64,000 nt of DNA, from the NCBI GenBank assembly GCA_020740775.1, contig JAHEWK010000012.1:1612001-1676000 (forward strand), given 5' to 3'. Shown here in pieces: positions 10,582 through 24,000 of this stretch. Positions within the stretch are counted from its first letter, which is position 1. The number at the start of each line of letters is the position of its first letter. The position numbers and the translations under genes were made by a program. The DNA is from Ilyonectria destructans. Lineage: Eukaryota > Ascomycota > Sordariomycetes > Hypocreales > Nectriaceae. Below the pieces are notes generated by a model. That model ran no database searches. It was not told where the DNA came from and worked only from the letters and a program-made list of their open reading frames with translations.

Positions 10582-13505
10582 CGCGCATCTAATTTTCTGC
10601 CCGGTATGAGATCCATATCTAGGAACATACCCTCCTCCTTGTCCCTGCATCTCAACCGAAGCCACGGCCGTCTAAGGGTTCCGGTTAAGCTCGCAGCCGG
10701 GCTGGATCTCGCGCAAAGACTCGCACCGCTCCTTCATTACCTACGAGACCAAAAAGGCCGGCGATGGCCTCAGAAGTGGCGTGGAATATGGACCGGTCCC
10801 TGCCTGCCATGGCGAGATTCGCATTTCAGGTAGGCCCGTGACGGCACTGGCAAGGGCGCGTGGAAAGGTTCCAGATTCATCCGTTGTTGACGTTCGATGA
10901 TGGCTGGCAGCCCTACATCAGGCTTTGGATCCAGCATCTGAGACGGGGAGCTGTAGACTGTCACTGGAGGAGTGGCTACATGGGAAGAGGAAGTCGACTG
11001 TTCCTGGCCACGCCTATCGGGACCGACACCCGACGACAGGGGCCGTCATCATGAGACGGCTTCATTGGAGGACTTTTGGAGCCGCAGGGCGATGAGGCCT
11101 ACGATTCTGCTCGCCCGCCCTGAGCTAGCCAGGCACGCAAATGAACCCCTGGACGAGATCGGATGCCATGGTCCCACGGGTTTGGTCGGTGCATCCGCGT
11201 TCATCCCAAGGCACGCAGGCGATTGGCAGCCAAACTGTCAACTTTGGCGATCAGCCGTCATCCGATCCCTGGCAAATTGCAGGGGCGTGGCAGCTTCACC
11301 CCGCAATGAGTTTGAGACTCATCTCCTTCGTCGCTTGGTGGCTGGTCATGCCACCAACACCCCTCATCAACCGTGGGAGTGGTAGAAATAGCGTGATGAT
11401 CAGGTTTGGCGGTTGGAACTGGCGTCGATGATGCTGCGTGCCAAACCTACTTTCCTTATTGTTCCGCGTACCAAAGGCGTCTAGCCCAAGCCAGAACCTG
11501 TAATTGGAGGAAGAAATTACCAGAAAATAACATGGAAACATTTTTTATATATTCGACAAGACCGGCGCGTAAATGTCGCACTCGGATATTCTTCGCCGTT
11601 GCGTGGTTCATGTGATACAAGTTTGCTGTGCAAGACAGTTCTGGCCACGTGCTCCAGTGTTTGGCTCTTGCAAACGTTTCTAGGGCAAGACTTTGTTGTA
11701 GCACAGCCGCACGTGTGTTGGAATTTCTGATATTGACGATCGGATGTTGATGATCGGTGATGCTCGGGATGGTCTTTCCATGTCAATTTGACATTTCAGA
11801 AGCTATGCCGTGAAACCTCTGTCGTGGTTTGTCATCCGACCTGCGTGAATGAAAGTCAATTCTCATTGGGTCTATCAAAGGCGGTGTCGAAGAATCAAAA
11901 TCTGGGCTTCGTTTGAGGAGTGAATACTGTGGCTAACGAGCACGTCAACGAGGACATGAGAAGTATTGTTAAGCTTTCGTTGTGGATAGAGTAACCTTGC
12001 CGTTATAGTCACGACATGGCGCATGCGCTTACCCATCAGGCTTTAAAAGCACACAAGGGTAGATAAAAGAGTAGCATAGATATCATTCTGCGAACTTGGC
12101 CTCCAAAACCTGAGCTAAGTTGGCGAAAAGATTGTGTGAATTCGTTGTTTAGCATGACGACACATGACTGACGAAGTGGAGCCATATGAAGACTAACAAG
12201 GCCAATATTTGTGCTGTCGCAAAGTAAATGTAATGCTAGATCTTAGCGACTCTTTATATGTACCAAATGTGATATTCGTTGCGAAGAATTCCTTCTGAGC
12301 AGTGAAGGTCTCCAGGGTGTGTAGGGTAGCTTGATGATACCTTTGTACCATCAACCTAACGCGGCAAGAGGGGTCTGCCTGGTCCCTTAAATACTGATCA
12401 TCATGCAAGGCAAATGCAGTGTGTGGGTCTAAACCCGGCAGTTCCAATAATTTAGAGGTAGAAAGAAGGCATTGTAGATCTCTATTGACTCCACTCGAAA
12501 GGCACCTTTAAGTCGAGAGGCTGTGTCGGATTCAGTCGTTTATCGCGATGTACGTGCTCTCAATGCCTGAAATAACATCACACAGCCTAACGCTCTCTGC
12601 ATCATATGCAGTATCTTCTCCAACCAAGCAGCCGAGTACCGGAAATATTGTAAATAGTACAAATAAATATGGTTAAACTTAGCATTGGATACTCTGACGT
12701 TGTGACAGCTACCGGGGCGGGCCGATCCTACCCTAAAGCTACAGATATTATTAGCATGTTTTTGTGGCTAGTGGCGGGATCTCCGAACGTCAAGTTTGCG
12801 CCTCACTGACGACCCTGGCTCGTGTGCTGTCTCTCTGATATGAAGGAGATTGTGAACTGCAGAAGACGGGCCGAATAACCAATTACAGTCTCAGATCCAA
12901 CCCACATGGCATCACGTGATATCATCTTGGCCTGCCATCGCCAATACGCGCTCTGGATGCGAAACAGTTGTGTACCGGTATCTCCAAGTGACCAACCACC
13001 GGATGGAACCTGTGCGCCGCAATGGCCTCGTGCCAAGCATAATTCTTGGCGAGACGCTGCTCCGCCACAGGTGACGCGCAAGCGGGCGTTTTATGCTCCC
13101 ACCGCTGCTTGTGTTGAAGCCATATCGCCGGCTTTGCGGGTGGCATAACGGCGTATAAATAATGAATAAAACTGTAGTAAATTACACCGGCCCGTATTAA
13201 CTGATTTCACCATCGTAGGATGCCGGCACTTGCCGAGTTGGCCTCGAATATAAGGCATCCCATAGTTCATATGCGGTGTCCAAGCAGCCAAGCTCTGGGC
13301 GCCCGTATTACGCATGCCGAGATGCCGCGAGCCAAGACAATGCCAATGCCGGAATTCTGGGCACTCCGCCCCTTTTGTTTTCTCTGCAAATTACGGCGGT
13401 AAAAGCTCGCTATATAGCCAGTGCCTACCCCGATCCGACTTTCGCCCCAAAGCCCGATCTTACGTCGCACCTGGATCCTAGATCACCGAAGCCATCACCG
13501 ATACA
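10582..13505. other. Long intergenic region
   Basis: Almost 3 kb between the divergent GH7 and CYSTM-like genes. ORFs up to 137 codons occur (10972-11385) but show no domain, no plausible splice structure and overlap other frames. The left part is presumably the extended cellulase promoter; nothing else was identified. Confidence 0.45.
13410..13416 (+). promoter_or_regulatory. TATA-like element of the CYSTM-like gene
   Basis: CTATATA lies about 95 bp upstream of the ATG at 13506, in the right place for a TATA box of this compact gene. Confidence 0.4.
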
Positions 13506-13889
13506 ATGTCGCAGCAACAATACGGACCGCCGCCACCGCAAGGGTAATTATTGAACCGGATGCGCATTTGAGAGTCACCAAAACCGCTGACACATGCGCT
13601 AGGTACTACCCGCCCCCACAGGGCCAGGGCTATCCCCCCCCTCAGCCTGTAAGTCCAATACGACGACTATCTTGTGGAACAAATCCTCACACCTTCCTTA
13701 GATGCAGTACCAGCAGGAGCCCCCGCGTGAGGAGAAGAGCCACGGTTGTTTCTACACCTGGTAAGTCCCCAGACTCACTCTCCCGTTTCCCCAACTCACA
13801 TGTCTTCTAGTATCGCTGCCCTGTGCTGTTGTTGGGTTTGCGGCGAGACCTGCGAATGCTGTCTGGAATGCCTCGACTGTTGTTGTTAA
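13506..13889 (+). CDS. Cysteine-rich CYSTM-like small protein, four exons
   Basis: Exons 13506-13543, 13603-13648, 13702-13760 and 13811-13889 with introns of 59, 53 and 50 bp join in frame to a 73-aa protein. The N-terminal half is Gln/Pro/Tyr-rich (MSQQQYGPPPP, then YPPPQ repeats) and the C-terminal third is a Cys-rich hydrophobic module (ALCCCWVCGETCECCLECL) ending in three cysteines. This is the architecture of CYSTM (cysteine-rich transmembrane module) proteins, which associate with the plasma membrane and have been linked to stress tolerance. Each splice site is canonical and the first intron has a GCTGAC branch. The coding sequence is too fragmented to appear as a normal ORF. Confidence 0.85.
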
Positions 13890-15157
13890 TCACGGACCAA
13901 CAAGACGATTATTTAACGGCCGTTCAGTTCTCATGAAGTGCAGCTCGATGCGTGTAATGGTTTGAGGGGGTTGACTCGGTCTGCGATTTTCCATCATTGG
14001 ATTCACTCTACCTTTCAGCAATCTTGTCAATGTCAGCTTCGGCTCGGCCTAGCTGACCTGTCGTTTTTTTCTTCTTCTTTTCAACCCATCTTGTTTCTAG
14101 TCCCGCATTGCTTGCGACACTTAAAATTCCATTTTGGTTTGATAAGAATCGTCTTGATCCTGAATTTCGATTGATGTGACGTTACTGCCCTGCATACGCA
14201 ACTTCTTGCTGCCGAGGGTGATAGTTCCTTGTGAGACAGTTTCTATGTTAAGAAGCTGTTGAACCGCACGGCTCGGCCAGTTGACACTCGTGGCGCAGCA
14301 TCCGTTCGGCCGGCATCAGCCATATGATATTATGTATGCAACCACCATGTGCACGGTGCAGTCAGGCAAAACCACGCTACCTTGCGGTGGTTGTTGCGTA
14401 TTATCTTTATCTTATCACGATCTGTTATGATTATGACTTGCCTGTCCACGAACACGAGTTGCTGCAAATGTCAATGCCGCAATGCCATTACATACGGTCC
14501 TAGGAAATGGGTAGTTAGCACAGGTAAGCGAGTTAGAACCGCCGAGACTAGACTTGATTCGTCCTTACCATATCTATATATCTCTATATTTTTTTTAAAT
14601 TCTTTTTTAGCTTTACTCAATATCATCAGATAGATCAAAGCTATGCAGTATTCTCAAACAGTAGAGATAAACAGTAAGTGCTACTACACCCAGCACCAGA
14701 AGAAACAGTAGGTGAACAATAAGGTTGTTGCATTACAATAAAGTATGAGAGTCTGAATTGAGATAAAAGGAGCCAAAAATCTGAGCGACTGCCTCTGTTG
14801 ACTACGATGACGATTGCATCAGCTAGATTGGCAATTGATAAATCGTGAGATGGGGTAGTACGATCATGCCTTTACAAAATGGGAACTTTAAAAAGTCGAA
14901 GTGAAAAGATATAAATTGCATGCTACACTAGCAGTTGGCTCAAAGGCGCCAAAATGAAAGAAAATTGTGAACATAAGAAATTTCGTTGCCCACTGTGTTG
15001 GTCCAGTCCAACACGCCGGCCAGCCTGCTCCTGTCTCTGGTCAAGACCTGAACCCCTCGTCCCTTGAATTCCCTGCTGGATCCCGTACACTACCACTATC
15101 TGTCTCCAGCTCAGTCTGCACTAAGTGCATTTCCCACCAAAAAGCCCCTTAGTAGTC
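13890..15157. other. Intergenic region with a dispersed repeat
   Basis: No confident gene. The segment contains a T-rich stretch around 14588-14608 and one copy of a dispersed repeat (14601-14696, annotated separately). The ankyrin gene ends at 15158. Confidence 0.5.
14601..14696 (+). repeat. Dispersed repeat, copy 1
   Basis: About 96 bp starting TCTTTTTTAGC and ending CACCCAGCAC, similar to 50992-51085 in the same orientation. Both share the core CAATATCATCAGATAGATCA (20 bp, exact). Most substitutions between copies are transitions (C/T, G/A), as expected for RIP-like mutation or simple ageing of a mobile-element remnant. Confidence 0.75.
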
Positions 15158-18100
15158 TTAAGTCCGTGGAGGGTTGTAGTTTCGGAGAATGCGTGCCAGA
15201 ACGTGATGCCCTCCCCGAGTCGCCATGGCCGCGGCTTCCTTGCACCTTACCTGGATCATATCTCTGTCCGTGTCGTTTTCGAGCAGTAAGGAGACCATGT
15301 CCATTCGCCCCAATTTAGCAGCATGTTGAAGCGCGGTTGCGACTCCAAAATCATCCACAGATGATGCTATGTCTGCGCCATTCTCAATAAGTAGTCTGGC
15401 AATGTTGAAATGGCCGTGGATTGCAGCGAGCTGTAAAGCTGTTCCATGTCCCATGTAAGTTTGGCTCGGTGAGGCATTTACCTCGGCTCCCCGATCGAGG
15501 AGTTGCTGTACGAGGTCGATGCCGCCACGCCCAACTGCCAGGTGCAGTGGTTTCCCTCCTGTCGTCACACAATTGATATCCGCCCCGTCTTGGATTAGAT
15601 GAGAGACCAAACCCAAAACCTCTTTATGGGTACGTAGCGCATGGGAGGGTAGGCTTGCGCCAGCCCCAGCTTGTATGGGCCCTTTTGTCGCACGCTCGGA
15701 ATTATTCGCTGCGGCAGTTGCGAGTGGTGTAGCCTCGCTGCTCGGAAGTTCCAGGTTCGCTCCATGCGACAATAACATATCCCGAGCATCCTCATAGCCC
15801 ATCCCCAAAGCTGGGCAGAGTGCAGTCTCCCCCTCAACCACCATATCAACATCTGCGCCAGCATCATGTAGCATTTGAACTACGTCAAGATCATCGCTCC
15901 TGATGGAAACCTGAAGAACTGATCCTCGAAAATCCGGCATATCGTGGCGAGAGTATAAGGGATTGGTGTCGATGACTTGGTCTGAGAATTGCCCGACACC
16001 TCGTAAATCATCATTGCCATGATGATAGGTATTCCAGACCGCAAAGTACCACCCAGTCCAATATATGTTTGGGGTGGGTACTGCGCCATGGTGAAGAAGT
16101 AAACTTATCAAGTTCAAGTTTCCTGCTCTAGCTGCAGCCCACAGAGCCGTCGACGCACGGTTTACATTGGCACCTTTTGATAGAAGGAGCCGGGCTAAGT
16201 CGGTTACAAGCTGGTTGAACTCATTCCTGCAATAGCCCCCTGATTCGTACTTCAAGCCACAAGCTAGCTGTAGCGGTGTCTTCCCTGATGCATCGGGAGA
16301 ATCAACGGTTGCACCATGCTCTAGTAGCAGCGTTGTCAGTTCAATGTTTTTTCTCCATACTGACTCGTGCAATACAGATTGAAACCACGCTCTGGAAGTG
16401 TCCCGTGTACTTGACGGAACGTTCTCTCCACACGTTTCCCCAGGAGATGGGTCTACATTGGCACCTTTAGATAGAAGGAGACGGGCCATGTTAGCTGCAA
16501 GCTGGTTGAGGTCAGGCTTATCATGCCTATTCCGTTGGTCGTTAAAACCACAAGCTAGCTGTAGCGGTGTCTCTCCTGATGCATTGACAGAATCAATGGC
16601 TGCACCATGCTCTAGTAACAGCGTCATCAGTTCAACATTTCCGTTTATTACTGACTCATGGAATGGAGACCGAAACAACATTCTGGAAGCGTCCCTAATA
16701 CGCCGATAATGCTCCCATCTCCTTGATAGAGGAGGGGGTGGTGTAATTGGGTTCCAAATTTTGTCCCAGTCGGGTAAATGATTAAGATTTGCTCCCGCCT
16801 CCAAAAGACGCCGAACTAGACGAACATTGTCCCACGCAGCGGCCATTTGGATTGGCAAGAAGAAGCTCCGCTGCTCCTTGTGGTAGAACTCGGGAGAGAG
16901 AATTTTCTTCTCGCTTTCATCTTTGTCCGTAGAGGTAGAGTAAGCTTGTTCAAGCTGGCACTCGAAGTATCGCCTTGCTGAGATCTCCAACGCATCCACA
17001 ACGTTGACGCCCGCGCCCTCTTGGAGTAGAATGTTAATCATATCCAAGTCATCATTATCGATCGCAGTGTGGAGTGCTGTTCCTGAGATTTCTGAAAAAT
17101 CATTCACAGGCGCCCCTCTCGACAAGAGGAATCGAGTAATGTCGATGTTTTGAGCTTTTACGGCCTTCATCAACAGCGTTCTTTTGGTACGTTGACTGAT
17201 CGCCACCCATCCCCGACCGCTAGTAACTTCGTCTTCGCAGGAGCAATTAACGTCGGCCCCATAGGTTACCATCAGTTCGAAAATGGAAAAAGTTCCATGA
17301 TTCAGCGAAATGGCGAACTCGAGGGGCCTGAAAGGCACGGAGCAAGATACAGCATCCACTTTTGCTCCGGATTCAACGAGTAACTGAGAAATTTGAAAAT
17401 TTCCTTTCATAGCAGCTATCTGTAGTGGTGTGAAGGTCTTCGTGATAGAGAGTAGTTTGTTTCCATATTGTGCTTGGCAATGGGAATTGTTGAAATTGGG
17501 ATCAATACCCAGTTTGAGTAGATCTGAGACCACTCCTGTCTTTTCGAGATGCACAGCACTGAGCAAAAGATGGTTCAAGAAGACTTCAAAGGTTGGGCTC
17601 GCAACCTTTTTCAGCTGATTGAGCAGGTGGTTGAATAGCGGTGCAATTCCACTGTCTAGGAACCAGGTCAAGAATTCATCCATATCTCCCAAGGTCAGAA
17701 AACCATTAGATGATCGATAGATAAAAGACTGAATTAGGAGAAAGGCTGGTTCGGTTGATGTAATCCCAGAGCTATCATTTGATTTTCGAGGGAAACATTC
17801 TTTGAGATGCGGTAGGATGAAAGGCGTGAAGTCGGTATTGCGGTCGTCGTTAAATTGTCGTAGTATTCTTCTATTCAGAACACTCCGTGCGTCTTGCATA
17901 GAACGCTCACCATGCGAACAGCAGGTCAGTGGCGAACCTGACAAGTCGACCCAGTCTAACATTGGAATGAACCTGTGTATCATGGACAGTACTGTGTATG
18001 ATTAGTGATAGGCTCGGGTATTCAAGGATATAAGGGCTTACCATGAGGTTCATAGGCATCCTGAAATTGAAGCCATGGGATGTTGGTGAGGGAGACTTGA

Positions 18101-18602
18101 AAACAATCAGAAGAAGGAGGTGTGCGTATCATAAGACCTCGAGTACATGAGGAGTTTGATCCAACTTGGAGACAGTTAATGATTGGTTATTGAAGGTGCA
18201 ACTCCACGACATACTCGATTGAGATGAAGGTTCGACATTGAACTTATGTCGGCCTTGTGCTCTCTTGACCCTCTTCGCGTCGATCTCTCTGTCATTGAGT
18301 AGCACTTGTGTTCGTTTTTTAGCCGAACTCCTGGTGTGGACGAGTTTCCAGTCATCCTTCTTCAGATTCTTTGACATTTGCCAGGATTCTAGTCGACGAA
18401 GATATTCCTTTTTCCTTTGAGACCATGTGTTAGTGGAAAACGCACGTGATAGGACTTATACTTACGTCGCGTTGAAGTTGTGTTGTAGCTTCATGAGCTC
18501 CATGGTTTCACTCAAAGTTTTGTGACTGGTGATATAGTATGCGCGGATCTGTTCCTTTTGGGCATCCCAAAGCTCTTGAGGCTTCTTGGGTAGGCGGGGC
18601 AT
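15158..18602 (-). CDS. Clr5-domain ankyrin-repeat protein
   Basis: Four exons (18602-18466, 18414-18215, 18164-18042, 17991-15158), each intron close to 50 bp, encode about 1097 aa. Residues 1 to about 62 form a Clr5 domain: W12, IRAYY, KTLSETMELM, FNATKKEYLRRLESW and then KNLKKDDW match its conserved positions. A linker follows, then a helical region and a long ankyrin array from about residue 330 to the C-terminus, with motifs such as TPLQIAAMKGN, TPLQLACG, LLLSKGANV and ALQLAAIHGHFNIARLL. Fungal Clr5-ankyrin proteins are common but uncharacterised; the Clr5 part is thought to bind DNA or chromatin. Introns 2 and 3 are my inference; they remove a stop and keep the frame. Two array blocks are near-duplicates. 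Confidence 0.85.
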
Positions 18603-18893
18603 GTTGGAGATGAAGTTGAACAGTGGGCTTTGGCAAGAAAGCCATAGGCAGATGGTGTTGAGAGCTTAGAGTTGGCGACTGGGAACAACGGATGCGTTGA
18701 GGCAGGTGGGGGAATCATTATTTATGGTCATTTGATCCTATGAAATTCCCCCCAACAGTGAGCCTCGTTTCATATTGGCATGACCCATATTGTGTTGCCA
18801 AGATCCAATTGCAGCTGCGCAATTGCGCCTCAATCGGCTTGATTGGAGGTCGACATGCAACCAGGTCAGCTTTGGCCACGTAAGTATCCCATT

Positions 18894-19197
18894 ACCAAAA
18901 TTCCCTTTCCGCCTGAGGCTCCCAAAGCCATCGACTGACTCAGCATACGAATACCAAAATTCCCTTTCAATCGCTAATCATTTGCAAAACTGATGAGCGG
19001 GACCATCCCCGGCGCTTGCAGTCCACCGCCATCAGGTTGCATCTACCGACTTGACCTATTACTGGTGAGTAAACAATATGATACCAAAATTCCCTTTACC
19101 TTTTGCATCATGTGTAAAAGCCACCGTTTGAGCCAAACTTCCGCCGTGGTACGCCACCCGCTGCACCCGCATTGTAAACATACCATAATTCCCTATC
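18894..19197 (+). repeat. Four spaced copies of a 16-bp motif
   Basis: The motif ACCAAAATTCCCTTTC occurs at 18894-18909 and 18953-18968. Close variants are at 19083-19098 (last base A) and 19182-19197 (ACCATAATTCCCTATC). All lie on the same strand, upstream of a small ORF at 19272, with start-to-start spacings of 59, 130 and 99 bp. This could be a regulatory array or remains of a repeat. Confidence 0.7.
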
Positions 19198-19271
19198 AAT
19201 ACGATATATACTGGATCCGTCATGCACAACTACGATGTTAAGCCTAAGTGAACACCCAGTGCAAAAATAAA

Positions 19272-19397
19272 ATGACGATCTCACTTGAGGCTCTTATCTC
19301 TATTATTGGCGTATTAGTTGCTGTGCCTCCAAGCGCCATTCTTCTCATCCGTCTTATGAAGCAATACTGGGGACGACCGACCACAGGCCGAGGCTAG
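19272..19397 (+). CDS. Possible 41-aa single-pass membrane peptide
   Basis: ATG to TAG without interruption. The peptide starts MTISLEALISIIGVLVAVPP, continues with a hydrophobic SAILLIRL segment, and ends in a basic tail (KQYWGRPTTGR). That gives one clear membrane helix with a cytosolic basic end. It lies downstream of the four-copy motif array. It could be a complete micro-gene or the first exon of a larger one whose remaining exons I could not connect. No family recognised. Confidence 0.35.
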   Translation: MTISLEALISIIGVLVAVPPSAILLIRLMKQYWGRPTTGRG

Positions 19398-19474
19398 TCC
19401 CACTTGGACAAATTTGTTCAGTATTTATCAAACTAACTTGAAAAGAATCTGCCAGGCTTGAGTGTGGCATTCTT

Positions 19475-19624
19475 ATGCCACCAAGCGTCTACAATAGATC
19501 TGATTTACAACGATGGAAACTGAACGCCACTGAAGCGGGGCGAATTGCCCAGAGGGCCAGCTGGTCCCCAGCTAGTAGGGACATAATGGGTATAAGACGG
19601 TCCCTCAGAGGGGGGACATTTTGA
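19475..19624 (+). CDS. Doubtful 49-aa ORF
   Basis: ATG at 19475, stop at 19622-19624. The peptide is hydrophilic and arginine/serine-rich (for example LQRWKLNATEAGRIAQRASW). It follows the 41-aa membrane ORF by 77 bp, and both may be pieces of one decayed or multi-exon gene. A coding-like frame at 19666-19959 without an ATG supports a fragmented gene, but no splice solution was found. Confidence 0.2.
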   Translation: MPPSVYNRSDLQRWKLNATEAGRIAQRASWSPASRDIMGIRRSLRGGTF

Positions 19625-20171
19625 TTCGACATCATCTACGCGCAAAGATTTGAGTTTTTACTAGGTTGGCGACAGAGAGAATCTTGGATCCCGAGAGGGA
19701 TGTGAGCAGAGAAATTAATCTTCCATCAAAGAGCTTGACAGCCATCCTCTGGAAATTCCACAAGCTAGAGCATGGCGTTGACGACTACGGCAAAAGTGGA
19801 ATGAACACTACTCTGATGCGTAGTGCGACTCAGGCCTATATTATATGTGACACCCTCCTATCGCCTAGATTCATGATTATAATTGTCTCGACTTCTGTCC
19901 GCTTTCCTTGCTTTCATTCATCCTCTCATACAAAAGTCCACATTAACAACCGCTACTGACTTCCAGTACGGTGTACACATTGAGATTCCACCGGTTCCTA
20001 TCCAGTAGCATTAAGACTGTGATGCTCGTATCCCAGAGGAGTCTGCACAATGCGTGTGGAAAGATCGGAACGTATGCCCCCTTTGTTTTCCTAACGCCTA
20101 TTTCGTATCCTTGCCCGGAAAGATTGCATCCATAGAGTCAAAACCAGTCGTTTCTAGTACAAAAAGTCTTG

Positions 20172-20455
20172 CTACTTCGTTGCCTCCCACAAAGCCTGCC
20201 ATTGGTCAAGGTACTCCTTTGTTTGTCGCTCCTTTTCAGCAATCGCCTTGCTACTGTTTGTAGTAGTTTGTGACGAGATAAGCCTCTCGGTAATAGTTGG
20301 AGGGTTGGTGAGATATCTCTCCATCATCACAGCACTATCATTGCTGTTGGTTCTGTGTTAGCTGTTTCTGTGTCTGCTGCGTGACGATGGGCTCGTTGCG
20401 CTTACCTATCAAAAGCACCGCTAGTGGCTACGGAAGTGCTGGATTTGGTCGCCAT
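20172..20455 (-). CDS. Hypothetical 76-aa soluble protein (two exons)
   Basis: Exons 20455-20406 and 20352-20172 join across a 53-bp intron (donor GTAAGC, branch GCTAAC, acceptor ACAG) to give 76 aa from MATKSSTSVATSGAFD to the stop. The N-terminal half is Ser/Thr-rich and disordered. The second half is charged and likely helical (AIAEKERQTKEYLDQWQALW). No signal peptide, membrane segment or known domain is visible. The precise splice signals and the frame restored only after splicing argue for a real gene. Function unknown. Confidence 0.6.
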
Positions 20456-21056
20456 TGTCAAACTTTTGGTTGCCGGATCTGGATGTAATAGCTGCACTCT
20501 GTATTGTTAGAGCCTTTAATGCGTCAAGATCTCGAATACACTTGGATGCTTGGCTTCCATCTCTGGATTGGCATCGGGGTTGACGCGATCTTTATAGCAA
20601 CCCATGGTGCTCCATCACCAGTGGCCGTGGTGATGAAGAAGATAATTGCCTTAAACACACTCCTGGCGATAATCTGAACTGACAGTGTGTAGGCCATCAC
20701 CACAATCCGGTGAAACATCCACTTTTCCAAGCCGCCATGGGTAAAGCGCAGACTTGTATTGTGAAGCAATACCGCAGCTGTGCTGTTGGACAGTTGGAAC
20801 TGATTGGCTGTTTGCATGTGGGGTGATGTCTGCCAATGAAATGGCAAGGCACACTTGTGCTGATGCTACCTGGTGACCTCATGCAGCCTCATTCCCTCAC
20901 ATCAAGCATCGCAGTGCACACATCTTTGACCCCTTGACACCACTCAACTTGGTCTGCGTCCCTATTCCCCGAGAGATTTCGCGGACTCAACGTACCGTCC
21001 GCAACGTCGGTGCTTTGAGATACCGTCTAGCCAACCAGACACGGAGTAGACCGATC
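20456..21056. other. Divergent promoter region
   Basis: About 600 bp between the 76-aa gene and the large C2H2-like gene, which diverge. Only short overlapping ORFs on the minus strand were seen and none is convincing. Confidence 0.4.
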
Positions 21057-24000
21057 ATGGCTGATGCGGATCCCCAGTCGTCCGTCGGTGGCAATACCAA
21101 TTCGACAAAATCTTCGGTAGATGCCTCCCAGCCGCCCGCCATTCCCGTTGTTTCCGTTCCCGACTCCGAAACTTTGCAGGGGAAGGGTGCCGATTATACT
21201 ACCCCGAGCCCTGGAAACCGCCTTCGTCCTCAAATCCGGCATGGCATAAGAGTATTCAACAACCTCCGCTACCGCCCCCGTGCTCGTACACAACCTATGA
21301 ATAGTAGTCGAGTCAGTAAGGGCCTTGCCTCCTCATTTGGAGGCAAGTTCGTGTCTTTCGAGAACGGTAGGCTACAACGCTCCATGTCCCATGAGCCGGT
21401 GACGAAGAGCCGAGAACTCGCCGGGATGCCTATTAAGACAACGGACAGAGGCCAAAAGGTAGAGAAGTTTGACGTCTGGAGAGGCCGTAATATCCCCTTC
21501 GACGTTAAGGCTAAGCCCAGCGTTGGTGAAGAGTATGCTATGACTGGCCGTAAGTGCATCTTCGAGTTTTCGCCGCTAGCTATTCTGACGAGATTCACAA
21601 GCTATACTCAGTCTACACCACACTTTGATTGGCGAAGGACATGTGGGATACAACAGCGAGACGCAGGAACGCACCCAACAAAGCCCTTGGCGCCCCCTTG
21701 GCCCTATTAGGTTCCATCACGGTGATGACATCACTGGAAACATGGGAGAAGACTTTGAAATACAGGATAACGTGACCTTTACAGAGTCCGGATACGCATC
21801 TGCACCGAATGTCAATGGATATTCACTCAGGAGGCCGTCGACCAAGCAACGGGCAAGTTCCGCGTCCAGTGTATCTCCAACCACAACGAAGGACGCCGAC
21901 AACGACGAAACTATGACGTTATTCTCAGCTGGGACACAGACTACTATTGCGCCAACCCGAGGTCAGAATTACATTGCAATGATTTGCAGCGAAATTTATG
22001 ACGAATTGGGGGATGTCGTCGACGCCAGCACATGGCCCGCTATATCTAAAAAGCTCCCGAACCTGATTAAGGCGTTTGCTGTCAAGCTGGGCAGTGACTC
22101 CACTGCGCAAGTCAACCGGGAAATCATGTATTTCCTTTACAAACGATGCGGGTGAGTTTCTGCCACTTTGGAAGTATGCTGTTAAACAGTCTAACCCTGC
22201 GTTAGAGCAGTAGTTGCGCGACTTGATGCGATGTTCAGTCATGATATTCATGTCCAATGCCGAAGTGTCCCCGAAGGATTATCACTGCTTGACAAGATGG
22301 CTTTATGGCAAAGCAAAGAGGACGAAGACCTTACACATGCGACTACAGGCGAGGATTGCTTCGAAGGAGTCGGTGACGACGAAGATGACTCTGTTGAAGA
22401 AATTCATTTGCCCGTGTATCGCAAGGTCATGTCCGAAAGCCAGGCCTACCAATGGTTCCTTAGTGCTTTGAGAAACGAAGCTCTTCTACAGGGGGAAGGG
22501 TCACGTCCGCACATGATGACAGAGAGTGTGTGCCGCAGACTTCTTGAGAAGCTACCGACCGGAACCATCAGCAAGCGGCATTCTCCTAGCTCTCATGAAG
22601 TGACTTTCGTCCTTGACTGGGATGAAAGCATGAAATTTCGTGAAGACCTTCCACTTTCGGCATGGCCGGCTCAATCGTTTGCGAGCTTTGTTGTATTGAC
22701 GGGCTCACCGATGAAGGCGCAAGCACTCACTACATCACAGTATATGCGTCAAACATGGCCGACTACTGGAGTTCACATGTTTAATTTGGTACGAAACGTG
22801 ATTGCTTGTCCCAAAAGCGGTAACGGTTGCATTTATCCAGCCGAGCTGCCGACCAACAACCCGATTGCTGCAAGAATCTCTGGATCCAATCTTGAAATTA
22901 CAGTTACTGGACCGGCGTACTTCATTGCGGAATGTGGCGAACAGATTGCTTGGTTAGCGGGTGTTCTTGCAAGCAGCAGTCGAGATGTCATCTGCCACTA
23001 TACGCCCTTAATCGAGAACATCCATGTCCGGCCCGCACCTTCGCCCGATTCCGGATACCGTGGCCGATGTGAGGTTGTGTTAATTATCACTCATGTGAGC
23101 AGATTCGAGAGCTTTCTGCCAGGGATGCAGAATTCATGGGAAGCTGTGGTTGGAGGATACAACCTTATTGAAGGATTTCCCATCTCTCGACGACTGGAGG
23201 GATACCCTGGCTTAGAGGTTTCCTGGAACATGCTTTTGTATCTGATGCAAGCTAAAGAGGCTTGCATACTCGGCGAACATATTTCGATCAAGGGACCAAA
23301 AAAGACGATAAAATTGGCGAAGCAGACTGGCAATATCTGTCTTTGGCACCCGCTTGACTCCACAACCCAGCGCTGTTTCTGTGATCAGATTCTCACTGGA
23401 GGCGACGTTTCGAGCCTAGAGTCGAATCGCCACATTCTCGGGAGTTGCATTCGCGAGCAGTCCCAAATCCCGCAAAACATCAGAGATGACCGCTTTTCCC
23501 CACAGATCGGCTCACCTGAACATGGAGTTCCAAAAAATGACAAGGCTATTGAGAGAAATTTTCATCACGCAGGAGATTTTCAGCCTCAGTCTATCGCAGA
23601 GATTGCACGAGACGAGAGCATCTTCCGCCTTCCCACTAGTCAACATGAGGACATTGTTCGAAGTCGCTCAACTTGCCACGAGGTCGAATATCGAGTCTCT
23701 GATGGTTGCCCGCCTACCACTGAGATGGAACACACAGATGACCATGGATATTTTGAATTTGTGGAGGTAATGGAATCTGGAGATGAAAGTTTCGATACAG
23801 ACCAACTTTCAATATCGGATGCTTCTGACAATGCTCAACCACTGAACACCAACGAGCCATTATACCCCATTCTTATCGGTGTTCTTGATCAACTTCTTTT
23901 CGGATTCCGTTCCTTGACACAGCATTCGCCGGGTGCCAGCGCAATTGCTCAAGGATCGAACACATCGGCGCGAGCTTCCAGAACCTCAAGCAGCAGTTCC